NCBI GenBank assembly: GCA_963921195.1
Contig: OY992538.1
Coordinates: forward strand, 239,809,462-239,873,461
Origin: Pegoplata infirma
Lineage: Eukaryota; Arthropoda; Insecta; Diptera; Anthomyiidae
Direction: 5' to 3'
Length of the DNA: 64,000 bases
In this document: piece by piece, positions 55,701-63,519 of the stretch
How the letters are laid out: the number at the start of each line of letters is the position of its first letter
Position numbering within the stretch: the stretch's first letter is position 1
Program-made: the position numbers and the translations under genes
The notes under the pieces: model-generated
The model's input: the letters and a program-made list of their open reading frames with translations, nothing else
Database searches by the model: none
What the model was told of the DNA's origin: nothing

Positions 55701-58700
55701 TCTCACGGCGGAATAGCCAAAACTATTTATAGAGTTCGGCAATATTTTTATTGGCCACATATGAATGTGCAAATTAGAGATTTCGTAAATCAGTGCGACG
55801 TCTGCAAGGAAACGAAACCCGCGAATATAGTTTTGAGACCACCGATGGGTCGTGAAACCGACGCATCGAGGCCGTTTCAAAGAATTTTTATAGATTTTTT
55901 AGGACCTTACGTGCGGTCCAAAAAAGGCAATTGCTACATTTTCATTGTGTTAGATTATTTTTCAAAATTTGTTTTGCTTAAGGCTATGCCCAAAGCAAGT
56001 TCGAAAAACGTCATTAATTTTCTGATTCAGGAAGTCTTTTATAAATTTGGTTGTCCTGAGACATTAGTTTCGGATAACGGCGTTCAATTCGTTTGTAAAG
56101 ATTTTACTGAGGTTATGGAAAGTTTCGGAATTTCACATATGCGAACAGCCAATTACGCACCGCAAGCTAACGCTTCCGAACGCGTTAATCAGTCGATATT
56201 ATCTGCGATCAGGTCATATTTGGCTGAAAATCAACAAGACTGGGATCTTCACCTCTGTGAGATCGAGTGTTCTCTACGGTCGGCCGTACATTCAGCGATA
56301 GGAGTTACTCCTTATTTCGCTCTTTTCGGAACGAATATGGTCACCCATGCCTCAGCTTACAAATTGGCGCGTAAACTAGACTTAGTTGAAGATTCTGAGA
56401 ATCGGATTGAGAGTCGAAACGAATTTTTGGAGGTAGTCCGCAACAACGTACTGAAAAACTTGCATAAGAGTTACGAGTCTAACGCAAAAAAATATAATAC
56501 ACGTTGTCGGGAAACAAGTTTCAGGGTCGGTCAGGAAGTATACCGACGAAACTTCCCTCAATCAGATTTCGCAAAACAAATTTCGGCAAAGCTATGTAAA
56601 AAATTTGTGAAATGTCGTATCGTAAGACGAGTTGGAAACAACATTTATGAGGTAGAAGATCTCCAGGGGAAATCTCAGGGACTCTTTCAGGCCAAAGATT
56701 TGAAAGTTTAGGTTAGATAAAAATTTCGAATTTAATTTTCATGAATAAATAATACCGATTATGGTTTTGAGTCAGCATAAAATTTTTCCGTTGATAATGA
56801 TGGACTTACAAAGTCACTTTATCATATTAGCAAAGTTTCTTTGCTAATATGATAAATCATCTCAACCGACGAAAGGGTGTGTGTACCGTTCCGGTCGGTG
56901 GGTCCCACATTTTTACATAGAAACTTAGTAACTACTGATCAATAGATCTGGCAACCATGTAAAATGCAACCCTAAATTGCACTTGCAATTTAACGTGAAG
57001 TTGGTTGCAGTTGCATGCAAAAATCTGACAGCTTTTTCGAGTGAAGTTAGGCGCAAGTCAAACGGCGTCGCCCTTTACCAAATTCTATTTCCGGTGAATG
57101 GTGGACGAGAAAGGTTGATGACAGGTGCACAAATACCAACCTTTAAATTTTTGCATGAAATTCAGCAAAAATAAAATTGACATAAAAAGTTAACGAAGAA
57201 TTTCGAAGTTAACCGGCAAGTTTTGGTGAACGTCAGAAAATCATCAATCCCACCTAAGCAACACCATCTAAAGATTTTTAGTTTTTTTATAAAATTGTAA
57301 AACAATTTTAATATATATTCAACGTGTGGTTGGCGGCCATTTTGCCAAGTCAGGCAAAGCCGTTTTCGAGAAAAGAAGTGAAAAGCTCCCGTATTTGGAT
57401 AGGACAGCCATCATAAAGGAGTAGTTAAGGAATTCCGGCAGGCGAAATCGTTTCTCGGTAAGCAGAAAATGAAATTAAAAAAAAAAAAAAAGGTGAAATT
57501 TAGTTAGTGGCGGCCATTTTGGCGTGCTAAAAATATGTTAAACTTTTAATGAAATGGAAATTATTGTTTGGCACAAAAAAGTCCCATGAGTGTAGTCGGC
57601 TATGAATGTAAATTTTGTTTTTCCATATATTTTTGTACATTTTCAAGAAAAATTTAATTGCATCAGCAAAAGCACCAGATTCGGTGGCACCAAACCTAAG
57701 ACACCCTTCGGGGTGACTTTTGGAAAACTTTTTATAACTCCAGATGGATAGTTCATGCAATTTGGCATACCACAGGCAGCCATTTGTTAAACCATCTTCG
57801 GCGACAAAATAAATCATGATTTTTAAAATCAGATTGTCATCTGAAGCACATTTATAATTGCGTTTTCATTATTTAGTTGTTTGGCCATTGGCAATACAAA
57901 GATTGAGAAATTTTCTGTAAATTTAGATGCTAAACGTTTGTCGTGACAACATATTAGAGATTTATTGATCACATTGATTGCTCACAGACAATCCTCAGAT
58001 TAATTGGGAATCCATTTGCAGTTTCCTACACTTTTAAGAAAGTGATAATTTTTAATATGTTGCAAAATCGTTCCAGAAATTTTCTTAATAATTGGACATC
58101 TTCTAAATAATTGCACATCGATTTTTCTGTAAATCTGATATGTATTTCCTTTCTGGTTGTAGTAAAAACACAACAGCTAAATTTATTGGCTGTTAATGAT
58201 CGTTGTAATCACATAAACTGATTAATCACTTTTTAGTTGCAAGTTTTTTGTAAATTTTACAATTCAAGATCATTTTAATGGCGAATAATGAACCCATTTG
58301 TACGTTAATACACAAAAATTTGTCACCAACTATAAGGCAGCTCATAAGAATTTATCATTCACTGATACATCTACTCGTTGTAGTTTTTTTAAATTTTATG
58401 TGGCCTATCTATGTACGGTTGCAAATCCTAAGAAAAATTAAAACAGCCTAACATTTATTTTAATGTTTTTATTTGAACTGTAACACCAAAATAACGTAAA
58501 TTATTTGGTAAATATCACTTTCATAAACATAATACACATGTACATTTGCCAAACACAATTTTCCGTTGTGATAACAACCATAAATCTGACATTCATTACC
58601 GAGTACAATTGTGTGGAACGACGTGCTTTAATTCATGGGTATGCTTAACTTATATTGTCGTTGGTATTATACTATTTGTAGGAAAGATCAGGAGTTTGTC

Positions 58701-61700
58701 CTCTATCCACAAACGCCAGTTTGGTAAAGAGGCCGCAACAATAAAGTGATATAAAATTGATGTTAAATCGCAAAATTTAGAAGCCATTCATATCCCTGTA
58801 ATGAAAAGGAAATAGAAACACCATTCCATTGATCATTGTAATTACGCCAGCAAATTTTAGGAAGATTTTTATACAATACTATAGCATAAAACATCTCAAA
58901 AGCACAAAACAGCATTGGTTATTCTTGGGGTGACATCGTTACCCATAAAAATATTTCCAAGCAAGACGTTCATGCTGAATTGTTTTCGTACTTCTCCGTA
59001 AGTAAAACTCACGATCAATTGCACTTGGATTGGTTAAAGTAATAAGGGATGATTGTAAAGAATTGACAAACAAATTCATCGACAAAAAAAAAAAAACACC
59101 ATCAACATCACAATTCGTTAACAATATTTTTATCTACCGGCAACCGAAGAAAAAGATTACATTGAATAAACAGCTGATAGAAAGAAGTGAACGTTTCAAC
59201 AAGATGAACCCTAGCCAGTGTTAAAAACAGATAAGTACGGTAGTAGTGTTGTTAATTGAACAAGTGTGGCCAAGGTTGGCGGTTTTATTTTTGAATAAGC
59301 GATTGTTTTAAAACAATTTAAAGTGTTCATCGGAAATGTTACAATAGGTGTATTTTTTTGTAAAATCAAATAATTTTTATTTCTTTTAAATTAATTATAA
59401 AGCAAAATATGCTTTGGTAATTGGGTACTGCCCAACAATTTCTTTGTCCTAGGTCCTTCTGTTATATTGAAAAACAAAATGTGTATCTGCGATCGTAGAT
59501 CGTATTGAAGCTATGTTTCAGCCGTTCAGTAATTAAAACTATTATTTTAATAATTCTACAAAGTTCCAGTATAAGTAAATTCGTGTTTATTAATATTAAA
59601 AGGCTGTAAACTTTCTTTGTTAATAAAATTTAATTAATTTCACAAGATGGTGTATGAAATGAAACTGGTTGCATAAACTGATGCAAAGTAATCATTTTTA
59701 TTTAAAATTATTATTCGATTTTTAATTTTTATGAAACCTTAAAATTATTTTGGGCACATTGGCCTTGGCCAATGATGATTTAAAGTTACATTAACTCAAT
59801 TATCATATAGAAATTTATACAGAAAATTTTAGATTTGATTCAGAACGATTTTGGATTTAAAAGTTTTAGTGGCAACTACTATATTTGAAGAGTTGTATAT
59901 GTTTAGTAATTCTGAATCAAATGCGAAAATTTCGTTCTTACTAATAAGTCTGATAATTCTACCACTATATTTATAAAACCTTGTCATTATATTATACAAT
60001 TATTAAACCCAATTTGATGTTTAAGCGTAAATGATACAAAGTTTACACTAGCATATTTAATGCCAATTGATTTGGCTAAAACTTTACATTTTTTAGTATA
60101 AATATTCGTGATTTTGTTAAAATCTTTAAAATATAAACATCATCTTAACTATTGAAAATTCGTTATGAAATCTTAATCGGGTTTCCGTTATTACACATCG
60201 AAATTCCAGACCCAAATATATAGCGCTATGTAGGCAGGTCCGTCATTTTTTTTTAATCTTAAAGTTTTTCAGATCGTGTAACGATAGAAACTTATTTTTA
60301 TGTCAAGTTTTTTTAAATTACTTCGAACCTTTGGATTTCAATAGTTAGATTGAATCTTCGTAATCATTTATACAATCTAATTTATTTAAAATGATAATTA
60401 TTTTAGTCATCTCTTATTTTAAGCTTTACCTTAGTTTAAAAATTACTTTTAAGCTAGAGTAAATTGTTCTCTGAAAACAAGAAAATAAAAATTTTATGGA
60501 TTTTGTTATGAAATTTAAATATTGATTTGATTATTTGTAGTGAAAATGTTTGAGTAAAAGAAGAGAAGGTAGGTACTGGTTCGTGAAGATACATTAGGGG
60601 TAATCACACAATTTTAGCAATAGTAGGTCACCACGGTTAAGTCTTTAAGAGACTGTGGGAGGGCAGCAGTAGATGAACCCCACCATCATCTACACTTTTA
60701 TCTGCGTTTACAAAATGGATTTTTATCGTTCGTGGCCTGTGGATTTTATTTACAATTTTAGATGGTTTTAGCTCGCTGGTACATTCTTGTATTAGTAACT
60801 GTGTCCACTGCTTGGTACTTGCAACGAACACCCGCCCAAGCCCGACGAGCCATAGCTGTGCAGAATTTGAGTCAGATACCAGTGAGGCAAGGCACAAGTA
60901 GGGGCAACTCTCTTACCAGAGTTCTACACGTGACAAAGGTGTGATGTGTTGTGAGGAGTATAATCGCAAATAGGACATACATCTTAAACATTTTCGTCGA
61001 TGCGTGGCATAAATATATGGCACGCATAAATTTTGTTTTACTTTTTTTATTGATTGAGGTTTTTTTTATCCATTTTTGAATATTTTTAGTTAATCCTGTT
61101 AACTCTTTCCGGGGCGGTGGTATAAAAACCATACCACTTATTCATTATTCTTTATAAATTTGGTTCGCACTAGTTTTATTTAAATATCGATTAAATATGT
61201 AATTTTGAGCTAATAAATATTGTTTAAAAAAAATTATATCAAGTGAGAGAAAGAAATATTAAGAGATGTTTTGCATTGGCAAAAAAAGTGCGGCAGTGAA
61301 GTGCCAAAGTGTTTCCCAAAATTTATTAATTGTTGTCCACAAATCTGTGAGATTCTTTACTATTAAAATTTTGTTGCTAAAAATTTTAATTAATTATATT
61401 TTAAAATATGTTTTAGGACCAAAATAAATCATGTTTCACTGAATTTTATAAATAAAACCAACCTTTTATGCGTGGTGGTATGATTATCATAACACATCCT
61501 TTCGCAGAATGAAGGACAAAATTTTTTTGAATGCATTTTTTTCATTAAATTACTATAATTAATTATATAAAATAAAAATTTTGTTTAGTTTTTACCAATT
61601 TCATGTAGTGCCCCGGAAAGGGTTAAAGGTGACGATATTATTTTGGGATCTGCGGTTGATCTTAGGTTGATACAAATGAAATGCTTTTAGGTATAAAAAC

Positions 61701-62602
61701 CACATTTTTTGGTTGAAATAAAATTGAATTTTTTTCCCGGTTGTTTAATAAATATTTTATAGAACTTAACTTACATTAACAAATTCCCGTAGTTCCTCAG
61801 TAGTAGGTTCATTGTTCTTCGAAGTCATAAATGTTTGAAAGTCAGCGAATGTTTTTTCTGGTGTTGTTTTTAGTTTCATGTCAACAAACGTCTTAGAGTC
61901 CTCGAATAAACGTGCCATTTGCACAGTATGCAGCAGTGGTCCATAGCAATAGATTTGGCTGGTAGAAACAAAAAAAAAAAAAAAAACACATTTGGTTTAA
62001 ACACATAAAATTATTAATTATAGTTTTTAGAAGGAGAAATTAAATTTATTAACACTGCAACTTATTTTGTAGTTTATGTACTTCGTATTGTGGTTGGATT
62101 TATTAATATTTGAGTTTCTCTTATATGCATTTTTTTTAATTATAAATCAGAACTTTTTTTTGTTGACAAGGCATTTATGGTTCTTTAATTAACTTTACTT
62201 TTATTGTTGTTTATGTATAAGTATTCTCGTATCTGTCACATGTATGTATGTGTTCATACACCATCTGAGTGCAACGGTTTATTTTATTTAATAAATTTAG
62301 TTTTTATTACATTAAGACACCTTGAATTATAATTTCTCATTGGATTTTTTTTATATGTTGTGGTTTAGAAACTGTTGTGTTTTTTTTTTATTTGTTCGTT
62401 TTTCTTTATAAATTATTAATTTTTAAATCTTTAATGTTTTGGCGTATATCACTTACCACGCTGGTGTTTCATCTTCAAGTCTATCTCTTTTCTGTATGGA
62501 ATTATCACTGTAAAAGCTCCTGGCATAAATTGTTTGAAAACAAGCAATGTGTAGTAGCAACAAAAATGAAAGCCTTAAAGGCAATGTCCGAGTTATAAAC
62601 AT
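42161..62602 (-). CDS. Treh: Secreted trehalase (GH37), complete in five coding exons
   Basis: The exons (minus) are 62602-62457, 61958-61775, 43730-42852, 42795-42397 and 42334-42161. All borders are GT/AG and the phases agree, giving 593 residues, the usual insect length. Exon 1 starts MFITRTLPLRLSFLLLLHIA, a clear signal peptide. Family marks are PGGRFIEFYYWDSYW (signature 1), ESGMDFSSRW with the Asp expected to be the general acid, QWDYPNVWPP (signature 2) and GGHGGGGEYDVQTGFGWSNG. The enzyme splits trehalose, the blood sugar of insects, into two glucoses outside or at the surface of cells. No C-terminal membrane segment is seen, so this is the soluble form. Two usually fixed positions differ: Met for Trp in ESGWDF, and Val for Gly in signature 2. 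Intron 2 (43731-61774, 18 kb) holds a 15.5-kb LTR element in antisense. Confidence 0.95.
43731..45427. other. Trehalase intron 2, part left of the LTR element
   Basis: AT-rich. From 44400 to 44900 is a dispersed repeat related, inverted, to 12780-13350. From 44975 to 45391 is an array of AACTCCCAA-type motifs bounded by weak inverted ends (ACGGT and ACCGT). AAGG at 45424-45427 is the left target duplication of the retrotransposon. Confidence 0.5.
44975..45391. repeat. AACTCCCAA-rich probable MITE
   Basis: Left end ACGGTTGGAATAATAAGTCC, right end (as its complement) ACGGTACTGTAAAATAACTCC. The interior repeats TCCCAA(T/A) and TTGGGAGTTATT in both orientations. The target duplication is unclear. 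Confidence 0.4.
45428..49471 (+). repeat. 5' LTR (4044 bp)
   Basis: Starts TGTACCGTTCCGGTCGG and ends TTCTACACGTGACA. It matches the 3' LTR in every segment compared, except that it lacks a 10-bp AAGTGAAAAG duplicate near 45918. Short open frames inside are kept only because the two LTRs are the same; none shows a known domain. AATAAA occurs near 47276 and a TATAAATA near 48634, but the R region was not located. Confidence 0.95.
49494..49509 (+). promoter_or_regulatory. Primer binding site for tRNA-Lys(CUU)
   Basis: TGGCGCCCAACGTGGG is complementary to the 3' end of fly tRNA-Lys(CUU), including CCA. It starts 22 nt inside the LTR boundary, further than the usual 0-10 nt. Confidence 0.85.
49510..51558 (+). 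other. Retrotransposon leader (long 5' UTR)
   Basis: About 2 kb of AT-rich non-coding sequence between primer site and gag. It ends with a tandem duplication (51231-51333 and 51347-51436). No coding frame was recognised. In related elements this part carries packaging signals and sometimes insulator or enhancer sites. Confidence 0.6.
51231..51436 (+). repeat. Tandem duplication in the leader before gag
   Basis: Two units about 115 bp apart share TATAGT(C/T)AGTCACCA, GCAATAGT(A/T)GTTGAGC and TTTGGTTTATCCGTGAT, then CAAGCGGAAA. They are the only clear repeat in the leader. Confidence 0.7.
51559..53433 (+). CDS. gag: Gag polyprotein of the LTR retrotransposon
   Basis: 624 residues from the ATG at 51559 (MVRTRSSGDVEDG). 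The N-terminus is Thr/Asn-rich. A central tandem array of AQFAQPQ-type heptads (52186-52360) follows. A capsid-like region comes next, with KWGLVFDGTDKTVSVYDF, FHYLLKGPALKWFW and FQRSQESFDDYFDAV, typical of retrotransposon Gag. One canonical CCHC knuckle (CFNCKEEDHFFLDC) and a second with Glu in place of His (CYKCGMEGEVTPSC) lie near the end. The C-terminal 60 residues are Gln-rich. Gag packages the RNA in cytoplasmic particles. The last 226 nt overlap pol. Confidence 0.93.
   Translation: MVRTRSSGDVEDGAAGGNADPLALSATTGTSTTTTNTTTSTTGAIPKTTQHIETRVEIERLEDMNQTLMSQSSNGNTTIVTPPYSSLTAQTIHQEFRNNNRERRNALELEHSYRAETERAEVGLMTSAIMRSVEEQLLDLVPKLVQQSISALSQHSGSNNRPVENRAPQTRVPQNRPLNIPQNQTNFNLPDLSLPPPVLQTPYYQTSGSQAQAQFAQPQAQFAQAQFAQPQAQFAQPQAQFAQAQFAQPQAHFAQAQFTQPPQAQFVPFAQQNHFQQGQNRDFQQQLPNSNEHFNPNGQLFRARSFDSYGYNPNHRVDKWGLVFDGTDKTVSVYDFTDTVEIMQGDRDCPWSEVIKQFHYLLKGPALKWFWSQRRRKKVGDWPKLKAAIKKKFKKFDHDFDVQQQIAMRFQRSQESFDDYFDAVIDLRNQQEEQMDDERLIFLMKRNMKKAIGDLLFWYKGHDLEVFCKEARDAERQENYQRPFASKYPAKKLNELELDWQKREEFLELDAIAGGRKIICFNCKEEDHFFLDCPKPRERTFCYKCGMEGEVTPSCPVCQGNRKVNASRAGMETRSRNTYPQQIHQLQLENRPQLQIQQAPQQQQIQQAPQQQQIQQQQPPPQNQ
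53208..56711 (+). CDS. pol: Pol polyprotein (PR-RT-RH-IN), expressed by -1 frameshift
   Basis: The frame opens after a TGA at 53205-53207 and runs intact to a stop at 56709-56711. A shift at 53235-53241 would add 1156 residues to Gag. In order: a Thr-rich linker; aspartic protease with LLDSGATVTCLG (about 53728); reverse transcriptase with LDARRLND, VDLKDAFWQIPL, PFGLCNA and the catalytic box VYLDDLLVVS (about 54636, YLDD); RNase H with IQCDASDVGMGAVLFQ (about 55078); integrase with an HHCC zinc finger (..CDVC near 55797), DDE residues in FIDFLGP, SDNGVQF and NASERVNQ, and a C-terminal tail that may hold a GPY/F-like module. All expected catalytic residues are present, so the copy may be active. 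It has no chromodomain and no env downstream. Confidence 0.95.
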   Translation, partial: SHTVMPSVSGKPESERVPGGDGDSFQEHLSPANTSAPVRKSTTASDTTGATATTDTTGTTATTDTTTTTTTAKSVNHQQQQCTVPKTTFILKNNNLKEPDLTPRLRKPLHIRMQEYQEARDRIFGPTEKIAKTRLRYNDRKQTRFEISSASIYEGPDSRIYSTIEINGHPITGLLDSGATVTCLGENCLDFVEKAKLVIHPFRSNIRTADGRSNEIIGRVRSVITFNKLSKEIDFFLVPTLKSNLFLGVDFMRKFNLIRFEINGLSTNRNENEAFEDECFPRMHELDRIQQKQLEKVIDLFPCFTRKGLGKTSLETHSIDVGDAVPVKERHYPVSPAVQTLMYGELDRMLSLGVIEPSESPWNNRVTFVQKGEKVRICLDARRLNDLTVKDAYPLPHIEGLLSRLGDTHFISSVDLKDAFWQIPLAVPSREKTAFTVPGRPLYQFTVMPFGLCNAAQRLCRLMDKVIPGRLREKVFVYLDDLLVVSSSFAEQLELLKEVAFHLDKAGLTINVGKSKFCCRELKYLGYIVGEGRLKPDPNKIQAIVNMKYPLNPKQVRSFMGTTGWYRRFIPDYATITAPICDTLKKGKHFCFTDEAKLAFDQLKDKLTASPILTHPDFNKTFFIQCDASDVGMGAVLFQEEDNVGEHPIAYFSKKFTGAQKNYSVTERECLAVVAAIKRFRPYIELMQFVVITDHSSLKWLMSQKDLSGRLARWSLQLQGFSFEIRHRKGSQNIVPDTLSRYALDEIGSEANMVIDFQSKEFKSDDYKQLVETIESNKNSLPDLRVIDQFVYKRTVPHDGDTVREDHCWKLWVPSGLTAKIIENAHVPPNASHGGIAKTIYRVRQYFYWPHMNVQIRDFVNQCDVCKETKPANIVLRPPMGRETDASRPFQRIFIDFLGPYVRSKKGNCYIFIVLDYFSKFVLLKAMPKASSKNVINFLIQEVFYKFGCPETLVSDNGVQFVCKDFTEVMESFGISHMRTANYAPQANASERVNQSILSAIRSYLAENQQDWDLHLCEIECSLRSAVHSAIGVTPYFALFGTNMVTHASAYKLARKLDLVEDSENRIESRNEFLEVVRNNVLKNLHKSYESNAKKYNTRCRETSFRVGQEVYRRNFPQSDFAKQISAKLCKKFVKCRIVRRVGNNIYEVEDLQGKSQGLFQAKDLKV
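53235..53241 (+). promoter_or_regulatory. Gag-pol -1 frameshift slippery site G_GGA_AAC
   Basis: GGGAAAC lies in exactly the phase needed (G GGA AAC in the gag frame), 28 nt after the last stop in the pol frame and right after the second zinc knuckle. The same heptamer is used by known viral -1 sites. A GC-rich stretch follows within 20 nt (TCCCGGGCGGGGA, 53257-53269) and could form the stimulating stem. Confidence 0.8.
56818..56856 (+). repeat. Perfect 18-bp hairpin between pol and 3' LTR
   Basis: TTTATCATATTAGCAAAG, loop TTT, then CTTTGCTAATATGATAAA, ending 25 nt before the 3' LTR and about 14 nt before the short purine tract GAAAGGG. Confidence 0.9.
56871..56881 (+). promoter_or_regulatory. 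Probable polypurine tract
   Basis: GAAAGGGTGTG abuts the 3' LTR. It is a short and imperfect purine tract, but it is in the required position for plus-strand priming. Confidence 0.5.
56882..60935 (+). repeat. 3' LTR (4054 bp)
   Basis: Same ends as the 5' LTR. Offsets of shared landmarks are 11454 before and 11464 after one point, so the only length change is a 10-bp direct duplicate AAGTGAAAAG near 57376. AAGG follows at 60936-60939. Confidence 0.95.
61103..61622. mobile_element. TTAA-flanked piggyBac-like MITE in trehalase intron 2
   Basis: The ends CTCTTTCCGGGGCG and TGCCCCGGAAAGGG are near-inverted and flanked by TTAA (61099-61102, 61623-61626). A GGTGGTATAAAAACCATACC palindrome lies just inside the left end, and a relative GTGGTATGATTATCATAACA lies near 61471. 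It is 520 bp with no coding frame. Confidence 0.7.
61775..62602 (-). CDS. Treh: Treh exons 1-2 (signal peptide and N-terminus)
   Basis: Exon 1 (62602-62457) encodes the signal peptide and DNSIQKRDRLEDETPA. Exon 2 (61958-61775) continues CQIYCYGPLLHTVQMARLFE and ends ..EELREFVN. The splice between them completes a Cys codon (TG|C). Exon 2 ends in phase 0 at GTAAGT and joins the exon at 43730, 18 kb away. Confidence 0.93.
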
Positions 62603-62647
62603 TTCACTATTTTTTGCTATTATTATTTTTTTGTAACACGGATATTG

Positions 62648-62750
62648 ATTGAACTTTTGACGTTTGACAACTTCGTTCGTTTTTTTTTTTTTTTGATTTG
62701 GTAATCCAATAATGATTGAACTTTTGACGTTTGACAACTTCGTTTGTTTT
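62648..62750. repeat. Short tandem duplication upstream of the Treh ATG
   Basis: ATTGAACTTTTGACGTTTGA followed by CAACTTCGTT occurs at 62648 and again 67 bp later at 62715, each followed by a T-rich run. Confidence 0.75.
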
Positions 62751-62965
62751 TAGGTTTTGTAATCCTTTCCTTATTTTAAAAATTATTTAATTTATTTATT
62801 AGTTAGTGTTAAATGGGTTATATATATTTTTTTGGGGATTTTTTTTATTTATATAATTTTTTTTTTAAATTTTATTTTAGTTCCTAATAAAAATGTCTTC
62901 TTCGCTGTTACGACTGACAGCGGCGGTCAGCCGTGTAATGCCTCTAATTGTTTGAGATTTGTGTC

Positions 62966-62975
62966 TTATATATAA
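62966..62975 (-). promoter_or_regulatory. Treh: Candidate TATA box of trehalase
   Basis: On the minus strand TATATATAAG lies about 365 bases before the trehalase ATG, with a TCAGTC initiator-like motif further downstream. The position suits a 5' UTR with or without a small intron. It is not proven. Confidence 0.3.
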
Positions 62976-63519
62976 AAATTGTGACAGCAGAGTATGATCG
63001 TTTTTACATTTTATTTTTTTTTGCACGATTACTCGTATAATTTTTTTTATATTTATTTATTTATATCTACTCATTGTCAGTTGTATTGTTATTGTTACTA
63101 AAACGTATTGTTCAATTTTACTCTCTACTTAAAGTTTATAGTTACGAGCAACCAATTAGTAACACTTGATATTCATTTTCGGAATATTGTAGGATAGTGC
63201 TATCTACTACACTAGTCTACAGGAATTTTCCACTTTGGATATAGCTATATTTTGATACCTTACAACCACACACCTTACCAGACTGTGGGGTTAGGTATGT
63301 ATTTATTTCGAAAACTGGCGATATCGGACGAGGGGGATATATTTTTTCCCTTAAAGAACAAAAACAACATAGTATCTGTAAATTTTTTGTTATACTTTTG
63401 TTATAAAACATTTTTATGCCAAAAGAAGTTCAAAGTCCTGCATTACACCAAGGGCAGTAGCAAATTAATTTTTTTGCATTTTTAAAATAATACCGAAAGT
63501 AATTAAAAGTACAAACTTT
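62976..63519. other. Spacer upstream of trehalase
   Basis: AT-rich. Around 63240-63480 short motifs (CATACCAAAAG-like tail, GACTTTGAA-like words) recall the fly repeat at 2451-3124, but no boundaries could be set. No gene was seen. Confidence 0.4.

Larger units (their letters stand above)
45428..60935 (+). mobile_element. Complete 15.5-kb Ty3/gypsy-type LTR retrotransposon
   Basis: Two direct LTRs of 4044 and 4054 bp start TGTACCGTTCC and end CACGTGACA (TG..CA), flanked by AAGG on both sides (45424-45427, 60936-60939). Order: 5' LTR, tRNA-Lys primer site (49494-49509), 2-kb leader, gag (51559-53433), pol in the -1 frame (to 56711) with protease, reverse transcriptase, RNase H and integrase in Ty3/gypsy order, a hairpin, a short purine tract, then the 3' LTR. 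There is no env. Both frames are intact. It lies antisense to trehalase. The 4-bp duplication, tRNA-Lys primer and very long LTRs recall the Ulysses/Osvaldo group; that placement is an inference. Confidence 0.95.

Noticed and set aside
56712..56881. An env gene between pol and the 3' LTR
   Set aside because: Only 170 bp are available and no frame is open; the element is a retrotransposon without env.
62893..62955. A 20-codon frame (MSSSLLRLTAAVSRVMPLIV) with mitochondrial-presequence look
   Set aside because: Very short, no splice donor in phase that I could defend, and it overlaps the likely trehalase promoter/5' UTR on the other strand.
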